NCBI GenBank assembly: GCA_035938215.1 | Contig: DASZHC010000170.1 | Location: 1 to 22,103, forward strand | Length of the DNA: 22,103 bases | Source of the DNA: DASZHC01 sp035938215 | GTDB taxonomy: Bacteria; Verrucomicrobiota; Verrucomicrobiia; Chthoniobacterales; JAFAMB01 | Direction: 5' to 3' | In this document: piece by piece, positions 7,506 to 16,022 of the stretch | Numbering within the stretch: the stretch's first letter is position 1 | Layout: the number at the start of each line of letters is the position of its first letter | Program-made: the position numbers and the translations under genes | Notes under the pieces: generated by a model | Seen by the model: the letters and a program-made list of their open reading frames with translations, nothing else | The model's database searches: none | Told to the model about the DNA's origin: nothing

Positions 7506-9581
7506 TCAAAACGCTACACCAAAACTGAGCGAAAACACCGCCTGACTCTGATTTTTCCGGGGGGCCGGATTGACGCCATAGTCGACTCTTACTGGACCGA
7601 TTGGCAGATTGTAACGGACGCCTCCGCCGACCGCCGTGCTGAAATTCGAGAAGGGCGTATCGCCCGTTCCTCCGGCGTCGAAGAACACAGCTCCGACCAG
7701 GTCCCCAAAAATTGGCCTATTGTATTCAACATTGAAAATCGACCGGGCCAGACCTCCGATCGGGTGGTTCTCCGTGTCCTTGGGACTAAGTTCGGTTTCA
7801 TAAAAGCTGCGGACTGTGGTCGATCCACCGTTGAAAAAACGTTCATCGATAGGAACGTCCGCCGTGCCTTGCACGGCGCTGATATATCCAAGCCTGGCAC
7901 CTAGAGCCAACAGATTCTTGCCGAAGCTGATGTACGTCGAATAGCGGCCAGTAAAGCGCGCAAAACTCGCGCTGCCGTCAAGGCTCTCGCTGAAGGAAGC
8001 CAAGCCGTCGACAACCCATCCCTTATGCGGATTCGTCGGACTGTCGCGAAAATCAAATGTTTGTGTGAGTCCAATCGTGATCAATTGGTAGCTCGTCGGA
8101 CCCACAAGAACTTCGGGCACAATTACTGTCGAATAAACGTTCGCCTCCTTGGCTTCTAGAAATGCGCTCGTCTTAATCTCTTTCCTGAATGCTTTAGTAA
8201 AAGCAATTCGAGCGTAATATTTTTGGATCGAATAGCCGATGAGGCTCTTTGAAGAAGCGCCGAGCGCCATTCGGAAATCGATGTCGCTGTTGCGAAACCA
8301 GGGATCTTCGTACGATACCTCGCCATCCGGTCCGCGGCTGGTATAATCGACAAACGCAGAAAGTATTCGGCCCCACCCATCGATATTCCTGTTGGTATAG
8401 CTGGCACCGAGAAGGACTCCATCAAAAGTGTCGTACCCCGCATAGGCCCCGAATTCCTTGGATCTTGCTTCTCTCGGGTCCAGTACGAGTTGGATCGTAT
8501 GATCCGGTTTGACCACCTCCTGGACGTCAAGAGCGTCAAAGAGGCCGGTGAGATACAGCTTGGTGTAAAGATCGGTAAGCTTGTCAGGGTCGTAAACCAG
8601 GCCGCGAAGCCCACTGAAACGGGTTGTCAGGAATTCTGGCCGCAGCTTTGCTCGCGGATCCTGATGCTGAACAAGCGCGCCAAAACGATACACAGCTCCC
8701 GGGATTGCATCGACGGTTATCGGAACTCTTCCCCCTTGCGCTTTATTGAAATCGGGGGTTACCGAAACGGAAGCCTGGTAGTACCCCTGCTTCTTGAACA
8801 GAAACGTCAAGTCCCTTTGCAAATTCTGCAGCTCTGCCGCGGAATAGGGTTTGGGGGGATTGGTCAGCGCTGAAATTTTTGGGGCGAATTCTTCCTTCGG
8901 AATTCCGAAATCTCTGGTGAAAGTGATTGGACCGAAAAAGTACCGCGGTCCTTCCTTGATGGTGACGATCGCGTCTACGGCTCCTCGTTTCGAGTCGGGG
9001 ACCGTCGAAAGCTTGACGATCTGAACGTCAGGAAAGCCTTGAGAAACATAAAAGCTCTGCAACAAGCTCGTTCCGGTGACGAGGTCGGCTTCGACAAAGG
9101 GAAGTTCTTTTTGAAACTGGGAAAAGCGGGCCCGTGTGGTACCGAGCATGTATTCTTTCAACGCTGAGGGCTGAAATGTTTTGTTTCCTTCAAAATAGAT
9201 TTCCCCGAGCTTGTAGTACGGTCCCTCGGTGATGTCCAATTCCAGGATATCCCGGTCGATCTTGTATTTCACATCGACCACTGGATAGCCATGCCTGCGA
9301 TAAAAGACCCCGAGATAGTAGGCGGTGTCATCGGCAAGAGGCAAACTGAGACCTTGCTGCTGGATCGCCGCCAGGGGATCCGCGACCGCCGCGCTAAGTT
9401 CTTTTTCGCTGAAGTGGCTATTGCCCACGAATCGAACCCTGGATGCGCCCTGAGGAGGAGGAGCGTTGTTCTTTAGGGACTCCGGCTGAACCGGTTGTTG
9501 CGGATTTTCACGCTGCCCAAACAGAAAAACTGCCGGCAACCCCAGTATCAACGCAATGGTAAAGGCTAGAGCAGGTCTCAT
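7506..9581 (-). CDS. tamA: BamA/TamA-family (Omp85) outer-membrane protein
   Basis: Outer-membrane Omp85 protein of 691 residues that likely pairs with the TamB upstream in the insertion of outer-membrane proteins or lipid transfer. A signal peptide (about 1-22, FTIALILGLPAVFLF core) precedes about four POTRA-like repeats: 47-120 (starting RVRFVGNSHFSEKEL), 121-211 (LGEIYFEGNKTF), 212-295 (FGPITFTRDFGI) and 296-371. The surface-antigen barrel follows (372-691), with conserved late features FDFRDSPTNPHKGW, GG-S-TTVRSF (loop 6, usual form VRGF/Y), FDAGG, and a terminal phenylalanine. TamA of E. coli has three POTRA domains and BamA five, so this is intermediate; the tamA name is from the partnership with tamB. 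Its ATG overlaps the tamB stop by 4 bases (ATGA), so the two are translationally coupled. Confidence 0.88.
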   Translation of the reverse strand: MRPALAFTIALILGLPAVFLFGQRENPQQPVQPESLKNNAPPPQGASRVRFVGNSHFSEKELSAAVADPLAAIQQQGLSLPLADDTAYYLGVFYRRHGYPVVDVKYKIDRDILELDITEGPYYKLGEIYFEGNKTFQPSALKEYMLGTTRARFSQFQKELPFVEADLVTGTSLLQSFYVSQGFPDVQIVKLSTVPDSKRGAVDAIVTIKEGPRYFFGPITFTRDFGIPKEEFAPKISALTNPPKPYSAAELQNLQRDLTFLFKKQGYYQASVSVTPDFNKAQGGRVPITVDAIPGAVYRFGALVQHQDPRAKLRPEFLTTRFSGLRGLVYDPDKLTDLYTKLYLTGLFDALDVQEVVKPDHTIQLVLDPREARSKEFGAYAGYDTFDGVLLGASYTNRNIDGWGRILSAFVDYTSRGPDGEVSYEDPWFRNSDIDFRMALGASSKSLIGYSIQKYYARIAFTKAFRKEIKTSAFLEAKEANVYSTVIVPEVLVGPTSYQLITIGLTQTFDFRDSPTNPHKGWVVDGLASFSESLDGSASFARFTGRYSTYISFGKNLLALGARLGYISAVQGTADVPIDERFFNGGSTTVRSFYETELSPKDTENHPIGGLARSIFNVEYNRPIFGDLVGAVFFDAGGTGDTPFSNFSTAVGGGVRYNLPIGPVRVDYGVNPAPRKNQSQAVFSLSFGVAF

Positions 9582-12500
9582 CGAAAACGAACCAAGTACT
9601 TGAGCCGGCCCTGATAACTGCTACCGCCGAAATCACCGATGATCACCCAGTTCTTTGTCAGGCGGAAGCTCGTACTGATCTCCTGCTCGCCTGTCTTTCG
9701 TCCGGGTATGATATTAACGCTGAACCGGTCGATAAACGGCTCTTTCTGTTCATCCGCGCGATTTGTGCTCGGGAAAAACTTGCCGAAAAGCTGTTGCAGA
9801 ACAATGAACGTTGCGCGGCCGGCGAGCAGGGAAGGATTTTGCGCGAATTCTGAGGTCGTTGACCCGGTTGCCAGGAGGACGAGAATATCTCCCTGTGCAA
9901 GGGGAGGTGAGCTATCCAGGAGAACAGTGGGTTTGGAAACGTTACCGAAAATGCGTAGCGTGACTTCGTAGTCGCGCACCGTAGACCGCCCGATGATGTT
10001 CAGCGTTGGATCAAGGATGTTCGCACCCGGCACAAAATCGATGCGGCCATTGTCAATTTCCATTTTGCTAAACGGGAGCGATGCGACGAGGCGATTGATC
10101 AGCACATCGCCTGTCACGCTTGGGTTGGCGCCCGTACCTCCTGCCTGCAGGCGGATCGATACGCGCCCTCGCGCGAGATTACTCTGAATCAGGAAAGGAT
10201 CATCGGTCGCCACGGCAATATTAAACTTCCACGCATTGAATGGGGGTGTGGTCACCGAGATCGGCCCAGGAGCCGCTGCAGGCGGTTGAGGCGGAGGGCG
10301 ACCAGGAAGGTTAAGAGGCAGGATATCGATATCCTTAAAGAAGCGGCTGTCCGTAATTCCAACCTTTCCATTTACCTCTCCTCCAGATAGCGGACCGCGA
10401 ACCGACAGATCAAAATTCGCGCGCACAATAATTCCATCACTCCGTGTAAGGAGAACTTGTTTGCCCTTCAGTCCAAGATCAAACTTCGGATTAGCTCCAT
10501 CTTTGAGATCAATCGATCCCGTGCTGCTGAAAGGCCCTCCTCCCGCCAGACCGTTGAGTTGATCGATCTGAATGTGGTCTTGTCGAAAACTGATCGTAGA
10601 CGCGAAATTCGAGATCGGGGGAACTGTGTCGGTCTTTGCTTGAAACCTTGAAAGGACGGTTCGAATATGCCCCCCCACTTCCGGGCGCTTGAGCGTTCCC
10701 GTGGCATCAACGTCTATGTCTGCGGTTCCTTCGATGATTTTGATGTCGGGTACGATCTTCCGGATAAATGCCAGATTGTTTGAGGGCCACTTGAGGGCGA
10801 ATTGAATAGGAGTGTTTTCGGGTAGCGTTCCCGTCTCCAGGACCTGACCGAGGTCGATCGGGATGTGACCCGTCAAGACAAGCGGATGAACATCAGGTTG
10901 TGTTACTTTGCCGTTGATACCCAGCGCCTTGTCGGCCAGTCGTACCGAAAGGTCGCCCTGCGCTGCTGATAAATTGGATACGGCAGTTGTTCTGATATCC
11001 CTTGCCGTAGCCGTAAGCTCGATCAGGGGATCCCTGAGCGTTTTCGATGCCTGAAGTTGAAAACCCACAGTGCCCGTTACCTGGGGTTTTCCCGGTTGCA
11101 AGGAGGCTAGCCCGATCTTGTCTGCACGGATGTTCACTTCAACCGGTTGATCAAGGGCGAGCGGAGTCTTTTGATCGGGGCGAAAGTCGAACGGAATCTT
11201 AAGATTGCCGATCACAGCGTTTCCATTTTTGCTCAAGTTGAGCGAAGGAATTTCCAGTGCTTGAGGGGTGAACCTTATGGATGCGTCGAGGTCTGCGTAA
11301 GGCGAAAAGATTTTAAACGTGGGGACCTCTGCGTTCATCCCTTGATAGGTTCCGCTGGCGTCAAGCTTAATGCCCTGCACCGATTTGACTCGGAGTTGCT
11401 CGGCGTGAACGTCGACATTCCCCATTTGATCCTTTATTGGTCCTTTCCCCGTCCAGCTTGCATGGAATTTTCCGCCTAGACCGAGATCCTGTCCGAATGA
11501 TTTGGCCAGCTCATTCAAGAATCCCAGATCGTCAAACCGTACAAGCGCGTTCGCGTTGTAATCGTACGGGTCCTCGATTTTCGCACCTCCACTCGCGTCA
11601 ACAAAGTTCTTCTGGTCGAACACGACTTTGCAGCTCGATAGATCGAGATTTCGCTGGAGCAGATCGCCGGCGACATCAATCCTTTGGACAGAGAGCCCCC
11701 GATATTTAATGCTTCTTCCGAGCACGCGAAGATGGGCATCAGGAAAGACGGTCGCCAAATCCCCTTTGCCAGACCAGTCAATAAGCAGATTTCCCCCCAC
11801 TACGCCCGATTGCCCTAAGCTTTTCAATAGGTCGCCGAAGACGGCAAGATCGTTAAGTTCGATCTTTCCGTCCGTCATGTAGGCGTTCGGGGCTTTCAAT
11901 CCTGCCTGAGCGGTGATGTCGATAGAGTTGTTCGCATCCAAGGTGAAGCGGCAGGTATGCAGGTTGGCGAGCCAGTCATTAATCGTCGACTCTATTTCCG
12001 CCCTTTGAACCAGAACCCCTCGGTACTTCAGCTGAGTTCCAAGAATGCTTAATTGAGCCCCCGGATTTCCGGCGTCTCCCTTGCCGGAAAGATCTACCTT
12101 AAGGGTTCCGGTAAGGTCTCCTGGCTGGCCAAAGCTCTTGAGCAGGTCACTGAATGCGGCAAGATCATTCAGCGCAACTGTTCCTTTCGCAGTGTACTGA
12201 TTGGGATCAGCAAGAGCTACGTCCCCAGAGAATTCGATCGAATTGTTTTGATCGAGCACTAATCTAAATGTCTTGACGACTGCTTTTGCCTGCTCCAAGA
12301 CCGACTCAAGGTCGGCGCGCTGAACCAACAGTCCGCGGTATTTGATCTCGTCTCCGGCAATCCGAATCTCGGCACCCGGGTTCTTGGCATCGCCGTGACC
12401 GGCTAATGTGCCATTCAGAGCCCCCGCCAGATCGCGCGGTTGACCCAGATTCTCAAGAAAATCGTTGAACACGCCGAGTTCGCTTAAGCCGATTGTTCCA

Positions 12501-14989
12501 TGAACATCATACGGAAAGGGATCGGCGATCCTGGAAGTTCCGGTTAAGTCGACGTGATTGTTCGCGTCGAACGCGATTCTGCAAGTATCAAGCTTGACTT
12601 CCGAATCTTTGGCGACGGCTTCCGCCCGAATGGCTTCGACAGCCAATCCTCTGTACCTGATTTGATCACCTCGTGCCTGAACGCTCGCCGTCGGGTTCTT
12701 GGCATCGCCGCTTGCTGTCAAATCCAGATTGAATCCGCCGCTCAGTCCGGGTGGTTGCCCAAGACCTCTGAGCAGTTCATTGAAAAGATCAAGTTTCGGT
12801 AAACGAACCTGTGCGCCGGCTTCATACACATAAGGCTCGCTGATGTGGACGGACCCGGTGAGGTTGACGTAATTATCTGGATCTAGGCTCAGCCTGCAGT
12901 GCTGAATCGTTGCAATGGAATCCTTGATACCCGTCCCGATGGCGACATTCTGGATCACGAAACCGCGGTATTTCAAACCATTGCCCATCACCTCGAGTTT
13001 CCCTGCGGGATTATGAATATCGCCGTCACCTGAAAGTTGCGCGTATAGTTCCCCGCCGATTCCAGGCTGGGCCCCCATATTTTGAAGAAAGCCATTCAGG
13101 ACGGCTAAGTCTTTAAAAGTCAGTTCACCATGCGCCTGAAATGGAAATGGCTCATTTAACCTGGCTGAGCCTGAAATCCGGGCGGAGTTATCCGGATCGA
13201 AGTCAATCTGGAATTTAGGGAAGTTTGCATTTCCATCCTTCAGGAGTGTGTCAATCTGGAGGGATTGGACGTTCATCCCCCTGTAACTCAACTGACTCCC
13301 CGAAGCCTGGATTGTGCCGTCGGCTTGTCCGCCCGAAATCTGGACGTCCCCATTCGCGGCCAGGGAACCTTTAATCAATTCCTGCGTGATGAAGTCGGTG
13401 ATTGAATTGATGTTGAACCTGACATGGCCCGTCACGCTCTTGGGCTCAAATCCTGCAGAAGACGTCGGTAATGGAATGCTGGTGGAAACATTAATCCTGC
13501 TTCCACCGGAGCGCACCGTCACATTGCCGTTTGCTTTTGCACCGTCGATCAGATCGGTCTCTAAATGAACTTCGCCAATGTGAGCGTCCTGGTAGGATAT
13601 TTTGTCTCCGCCACCTAGCGCGACAGTGGCCACCGAGCTCCACATATCGCTGGCCAATGGAAGGTTGGCGACGCCGAAGACTTCCGCATTTGCTGCGGAA
13701 ATGGCCAGTCCCGGCAGTGCGCCGGTCATGCTGATTTCCGAAGCGAACGTTCGCACAACAGATTTGGCCTTTCCGTCCGCTATGCGGATGCTCCCCAGGA
13801 TTATTGTGGGACCCTTCAGACCGGGGACGTCTTTCCCGGGATCAGGAATTGAGGCCGCCAAGCCGATGTTCGCAACAGTCTTCTGAATAAGGCTATCCAG
13901 CGAGTCGGAAAGCGTGAAGGTCGCGTTCGCGTGCATTCTGTTTGAACCTTCACGTACCGACTCGAGAATGGTTCCACTGCCGTTGTTCATCGTCAGCACC
14001 ATATTGGCATTGTCCACGCCAATATTGTGGTAACGCACTTGCTCCGCCGCGACCGCGACTCGTCCGGAAAGGCTTCGCAGATGGTTGACATCCCCTTTTA
14101 GTTCAACATTAATTTCCCGTACCGTCCCCGTAAGCGACACCGGAACCAGCCTTTGAAGTTCGGCCAATTTCAATCCGCTAATCTTTAAACTGGCATCCAG
14201 AATGCCACCCTGCTCGGGCTGTTCGTAGGAGGCATTCGCAAGGACCGAGGCCTCAAGGGCCTTCGCATCCAAACCCAGGCGAAACGTCCCTTGTTCGGAT
14301 CGGGACAAATCGAGATACAGGCGGTTCACAGCTAGAAGCGGTGCCAGAGCAAGATCGCTAAGCACAAGCTCCTTTTGGGTATAGCTCAACCCGGCGCGAA
14401 GCTGGTTCCAGACAGCAATGCCAGGAATTCGCAGCGTGTCGCACGCAAGATATCCGGTTTCGCCTTGGTGGAATTGCAGGTCGAAATTCTTTAACTGCAA
14501 ATCCCCGGCGTCATTCTTTACGGTCAGATTGATATTCCTGACATCAATCCGTTTAGGCAGCACGACCGGTAATCGCAACGGCCCAGCCGGCTTTTGCGGC
14601 GGAGGCGGCGGAGGTGACGGAGCGTGCCGCACGACGACGTCAATATTCTTTAATTCGAGAATGTCGACTACGTCCAGGTACCGTTTCCGCAAAAGATTGA
14701 ACACGTTGTATCGGGCACCTATTCGCTGAGCGTCCAGGCGCTCCAGCGGCAGAGAGTTGTTTTCGGGACGCGGTTGAAGATGTAATTTTTCAATGAATAG
14801 ATCGCTAAACAGCGATCCGTGGATCTCAAAGTCCAGATCAATTGCCTGTGATTTGGCCACCTGGCCGGCAACGATGCGAACAAGCCCGAAAAGAATCGGC
14901 TGATAGAACGCAAGCAGAATGACAAAGATGCCGAGAAGACAGATTAGAACGACTCTGATTCTGCTTGGTCGCTTCTTTTTTCCAGACAT
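9578..14989 (-). CDS. tamB: TamB/DUF490-family envelope transport protein
   Basis: Very long AsmA-like/TamB protein, 1803 residues (E. coli TamB has about 1260). It is anchored by one N-terminal membrane segment (about 11-32, VVLICLLGIFVILLAFYQP) and predicted to span the periplasm as a beta-groove. A Pro-rich linker (SPPPPPPQKP) lies near residue 125. Residues about 567-1200 consist of six consecutive repeats of about 105 residues, each opening with a YRG motif (LKYRG, IKYRG, IRYRG) and containing a GxGD-type turn. A second Pro-rich stretch (GRPPPQPPAAAPGP) precedes the conserved C-terminal TamB domain (final 300 residues) with GRIDFVPGANILDPTLN, PTVLLDSSPPLAQGDIL and ISTSFRLTKNWVIIGDFGG. 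It is transcribed before tamA, the reverse of the E. coli order. No strong ribosome site is visible at ATG 14989; a hairpin lies just upstream. Confidence 0.92.
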   Translation of the reverse strand: MSGKKKRPSRIRVVLICLLGIFVILLAFYQPILFGLVRIVAGQVAKSQAIDLDFEIHGSLFSDLFIEKLHLQPRPENNSLPLERLDAQRIGARYNVFNLLRKRYLDVVDILELKNIDVVVRHAPSPPPPPPQKPAGPLRLPVVLPKRIDVRNINLTVKNDAGDLQLKNFDLQFHQGETGYLACDTLRIPGIAVWNQLRAGLSYTQKELVLSDLALAPLLAVNRLYLDLSRSEQGTFRLGLDAKALEASVLANASYEQPEQGGILDASLKISGLKLAELQRLVPVSLTGTVREINVELKGDVNHLRSLSGRVAVAAEQVRYHNIGVDNANMVLTMNNGSGTILESVREGSNRMHANATFTLSDSLDSLIQKTVANIGLAASIPDPGKDVPGLKGPTIILGSIRIADGKAKSVVRTFASEISMTGALPGLAISAANAEVFGVANLPLASDMWSSVATVALGGGDKISYQDAHIGEVHLETDLIDGAKANGNVTVRSGGSRINVSTSIPLPTSSAGFEPKSVTGHVRFNINSITDFITQELIKGSLAANGDVQISGGQADGTIQASGSQLSYRGMNVQSLQIDTLLKDGNANFPKFQIDFDPDNSARISGSARLNEPFPFQAHGELTFKDLAVLNGFLQNMGAQPGIGGELYAQLSGDGDIHNPAGKLEVMGNGLKYRGFVIQNVAIGTGIKDSIATIQHCRLSLDPDNYVNLTGSVHISEPYVYEAGAQVRLPKLDLFNELLRGLGQPPGLSGGFNLDLTASGDAKNPTASVQARGDQIRYRGLAVEAIRAEAVAKDSEVKLDTCRIAFDANNHVDLTGTSRIADPFPYDVHGTIGLSELGVFNDFLENLGQPRDLAGALNGTLAGHGDAKNPGAEIRIAGDEIKYRGLLVQRADLESVLEQAKAVVKTFRLVLDQNNSIEFSGDVALADPNQYTAKGTVALNDLAAFSDLLKSFGQPGDLTGTLKVDLSGKGDAGNPGAQLSILGTQLKYRGVLVQRAEIESTINDWLANLHTCRFTLDANNSIDITAQAGLKAPNAYMTDGKIELNDLAVFGDLLKSLGQSGVVGGNLLIDWSGKGDLATVFPDAHLRVLGRSIKYRGLSVQRIDVAGDLLQRNLDLSSCKVVFDQKNFVDASGGAKIEDPYDYNANALVRFDDLGFLNELAKSFGQDLGLGGKFHASWTGKGPIKDQMGNVDVHAEQLRVKSVQGIKLDASGTYQGMNAEVPTFKIFSPYADLDASIRFTPQALEIPSLNLSKNGNAVIGNLKIPFDFRPDQKTPLALDQPVEVNIRADKIGLASLQPGKPQVTGTVGFQLQASKTLRDPLIELTATARDIRTTAVSNLSAAQGDLSVRLADKALGINGKVTQPDVHPLVLTGHIPIDLGQVLETGTLPENTPIQFALKWPSNNLAFIRKIVPDIKIIEGTADIDVDATGTLKRPEVGGHIRTVLSRFQAKTDTVPPISNFASTISFRQDHIQIDQLNGLAGGGPFSSTGSIDLKDGANPKFDLGLKGKQVLLTRSDGIIVRANFDLSVRGPLSGGEVNGKVGITDSRFFKDIDILPLNLPGRPPPQPPAAAPGPISVTTPPFNAWKFNIAVATDDPFLIQSNLARGRVSIRLQAGGTGANPSVTGDVLINRLVASLPFSKMEIDNGRIDFVPGANILDPTLNIIGRSTVRDYEVTLRIFGNVSKPTVLLDSSPPLAQGDILVLLATGSTTSEFAQNPSLLAGRATFIVLQQLFGKFFPSTNRADEQKEPFIDRFSVNIIPGRKTGEQEISTSFRLTKNWVIIGDFGGSSYQGRLKYLVRFR
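11385..13292 (-). repeat. Six tandem ~315-bp (105-residue) repeats inside tamB
   Basis: YRG-type motifs recur at about 13281, 12966, 12651, 12336, 12022 and 11703, a spacing of 315 bp except the last (about 319, with a small insertion). Each unit also repeats a helix such as LNDLAAFSDLLKSFGQPGDL, followed by a GKGD or SGDGD-like turn. The units have diverged clearly in sequence, so this is old duplication within the gene rather than an assembly fault. More distant copies may precede it (VRYHN near 14035). Confidence 0.85.
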
Positions 14990-14998
14990 GACGCTTTA

Positions 14999-15018
14999 CA
15001 GGTGCCGAGACGCACCTG
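14999..15018 (-). promoter_or_regulatory. Hairpin in the tamB leader
   Basis: A perfect 7-bp stem (CAGGTGC/GCACCTG, 14999-15005 with 15012-15018) with a six-base loop lies 9 bases upstream of the tamB ATG on the minus strand. In the mRNA it would sit where a ribosome site is normally found, and no other ribosome site is visible. It may modulate tamB translation; this is inference from position only. Confidence 0.35.
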
Positions 15019-15178
15019 CCTCTTCGCTCTCCCGTCCGGGCATGTGCCCCGCTCTTCTCTCCGGTTCCGTTCCAGCTGTTCTTCGCAACATCGATGATCG
15101 AAACGCCGTGCCTACGACGACAAGTGGCAGTCTGGCAAGAGACCTACCCTCTGGGCAAGCTAGGATTCATCATAAATC

Positions 15179-15955
15179 TCAAAAATAAAATGGGATTCCA
15201 AGCTGTTCGAACGCTTTTTTGTTTTCGCTCAGATACTCGTTTCCGAGCGTTTCAAAACCTCCGCTGCTCTTGAAATTGGCAATGAACTCATTGATCTGCC
15301 GTCGCAGTTCGTCGTTTCCCTTGCGAATGCCCATGGCCCATTCTTCCTGTTGAAACGGTTGAAGGATTGCGCGGGTCGTATCCTGAAATTTTTTCCAGTT
15401 CTGGAAGACCGAAAGCTGGTCGTAGATGAAACAATCAGCTTTACCCTGAGATACCTCAAGCGAGCAGGTGCTTTCATCATTGAGCACAAGTAACCTGGCA
15501 TTCCGAAAATGTTGAAGGGCGTAGATATTGCCAGTCGTTGCTTTCTTGACAGCGACACTACGATTGGGTTTGTCCACGTCGTTGATCGACTGAATGTCGC
15601 TGGTTTTCCTCACAAGGATCGCGAGGCCCATCTTCAGGTAGGGATCGCTGAAGTCGATCGACTTTTTCCGGTCGTCCGTCATTGTCAGTGACGAGATGAT
15701 GACATCAATTTTCCCTGTTTTGAGAGAGGGGATCAGCCCATCAAACGGAATGTTTTCGAAGCGGACCGGCCGGTTCAGATACTTGCCCATTTCCCGGACG
15801 AGATCGACGCTGATGCCGGCCGGTTGGCCGCTCCTATCCAGCATCTCGAAGGGAGGGAATGACATTTCCATTCCTACAACCAATTCTTTTTGCTCCGCGC
15901 CGAGCGATTGTGCAGCCTGCACGACAGAGAAAAGTAGACAGATCCAGAATTTCAC
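15179..15955 (-). CDS. Periplasmic amino-acid-type ABC substrate-binding protein (SBP_bac_3)
   Basis: Solute-binding protein of 258 residues with a signal peptide (about 1-20, KFWICLLFSVVQAAQSLGA). It then matches the family 3 (polar amino acid) binding-protein fold: ELVVGMEMSFPPFEMLD, GISVDLVREMGKYLNRPV, FDGLIPSLKTGKIDVIISS, and the family signature MTDDRKKSIDFSDPYL near 92-107, ending with FKSSGGFETLGNEYL. The ligand cannot be read, but the fold usually binds amino acids or close relatives. The start is GTG 15955; the TTG just before it is possible but less usual, and no strong ribosome site is seen. No permease or matching ATPase of the same transporter class is adjacent: the neighbouring ATPase at 16023 is divergent and of the peptide type. 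Confidence 0.88.
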   Translation of the reverse strand: MKFWICLLFSVVQAAQSLGAEQKELVVGMEMSFPPFEMLDRSGQPAGISVDLVREMGKYLNRPVRFENIPFDGLIPSLKTGKIDVIISSLTMTDDRKKSIDFSDPYLKMGLAILVRKTSDIQSINDVDKPNRSVAVKKATTGNIYALQHFRNARLLVLNDESTCSLEVSQGKADCFIYDQLSVFQNWKKFQDTTRAILQPFQQEEWAMGIRKGNDELRRQINEFIANFKSSGGFETLGNEYLSENKKAFEQLGIPFYF

Positions 15956-16022
15956 CAATCGGATTTCTATTCTTCCAATCTGCCCTTTTCAATCACGGAG
16001 AATCCGGTTCTAATCAGAGCGC

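Noticed and set aside
7279..7509. 76-residue minus-strand frame from the tamA stop through the inverted repeat
   Set aside because: Half of it is the repeat itself and the other half overlaps the more protein-like 38-residue frame.
8156..8614. 152-residue frame on the minus strand inside tamA
   Set aside because: A shifted frame of the same gene; the tamA frame continues through without a break.
11385..13292. TamB repeats as an assembly artefact
   Set aside because: Units differ at many positions and in length, which artificial duplication would not produce.
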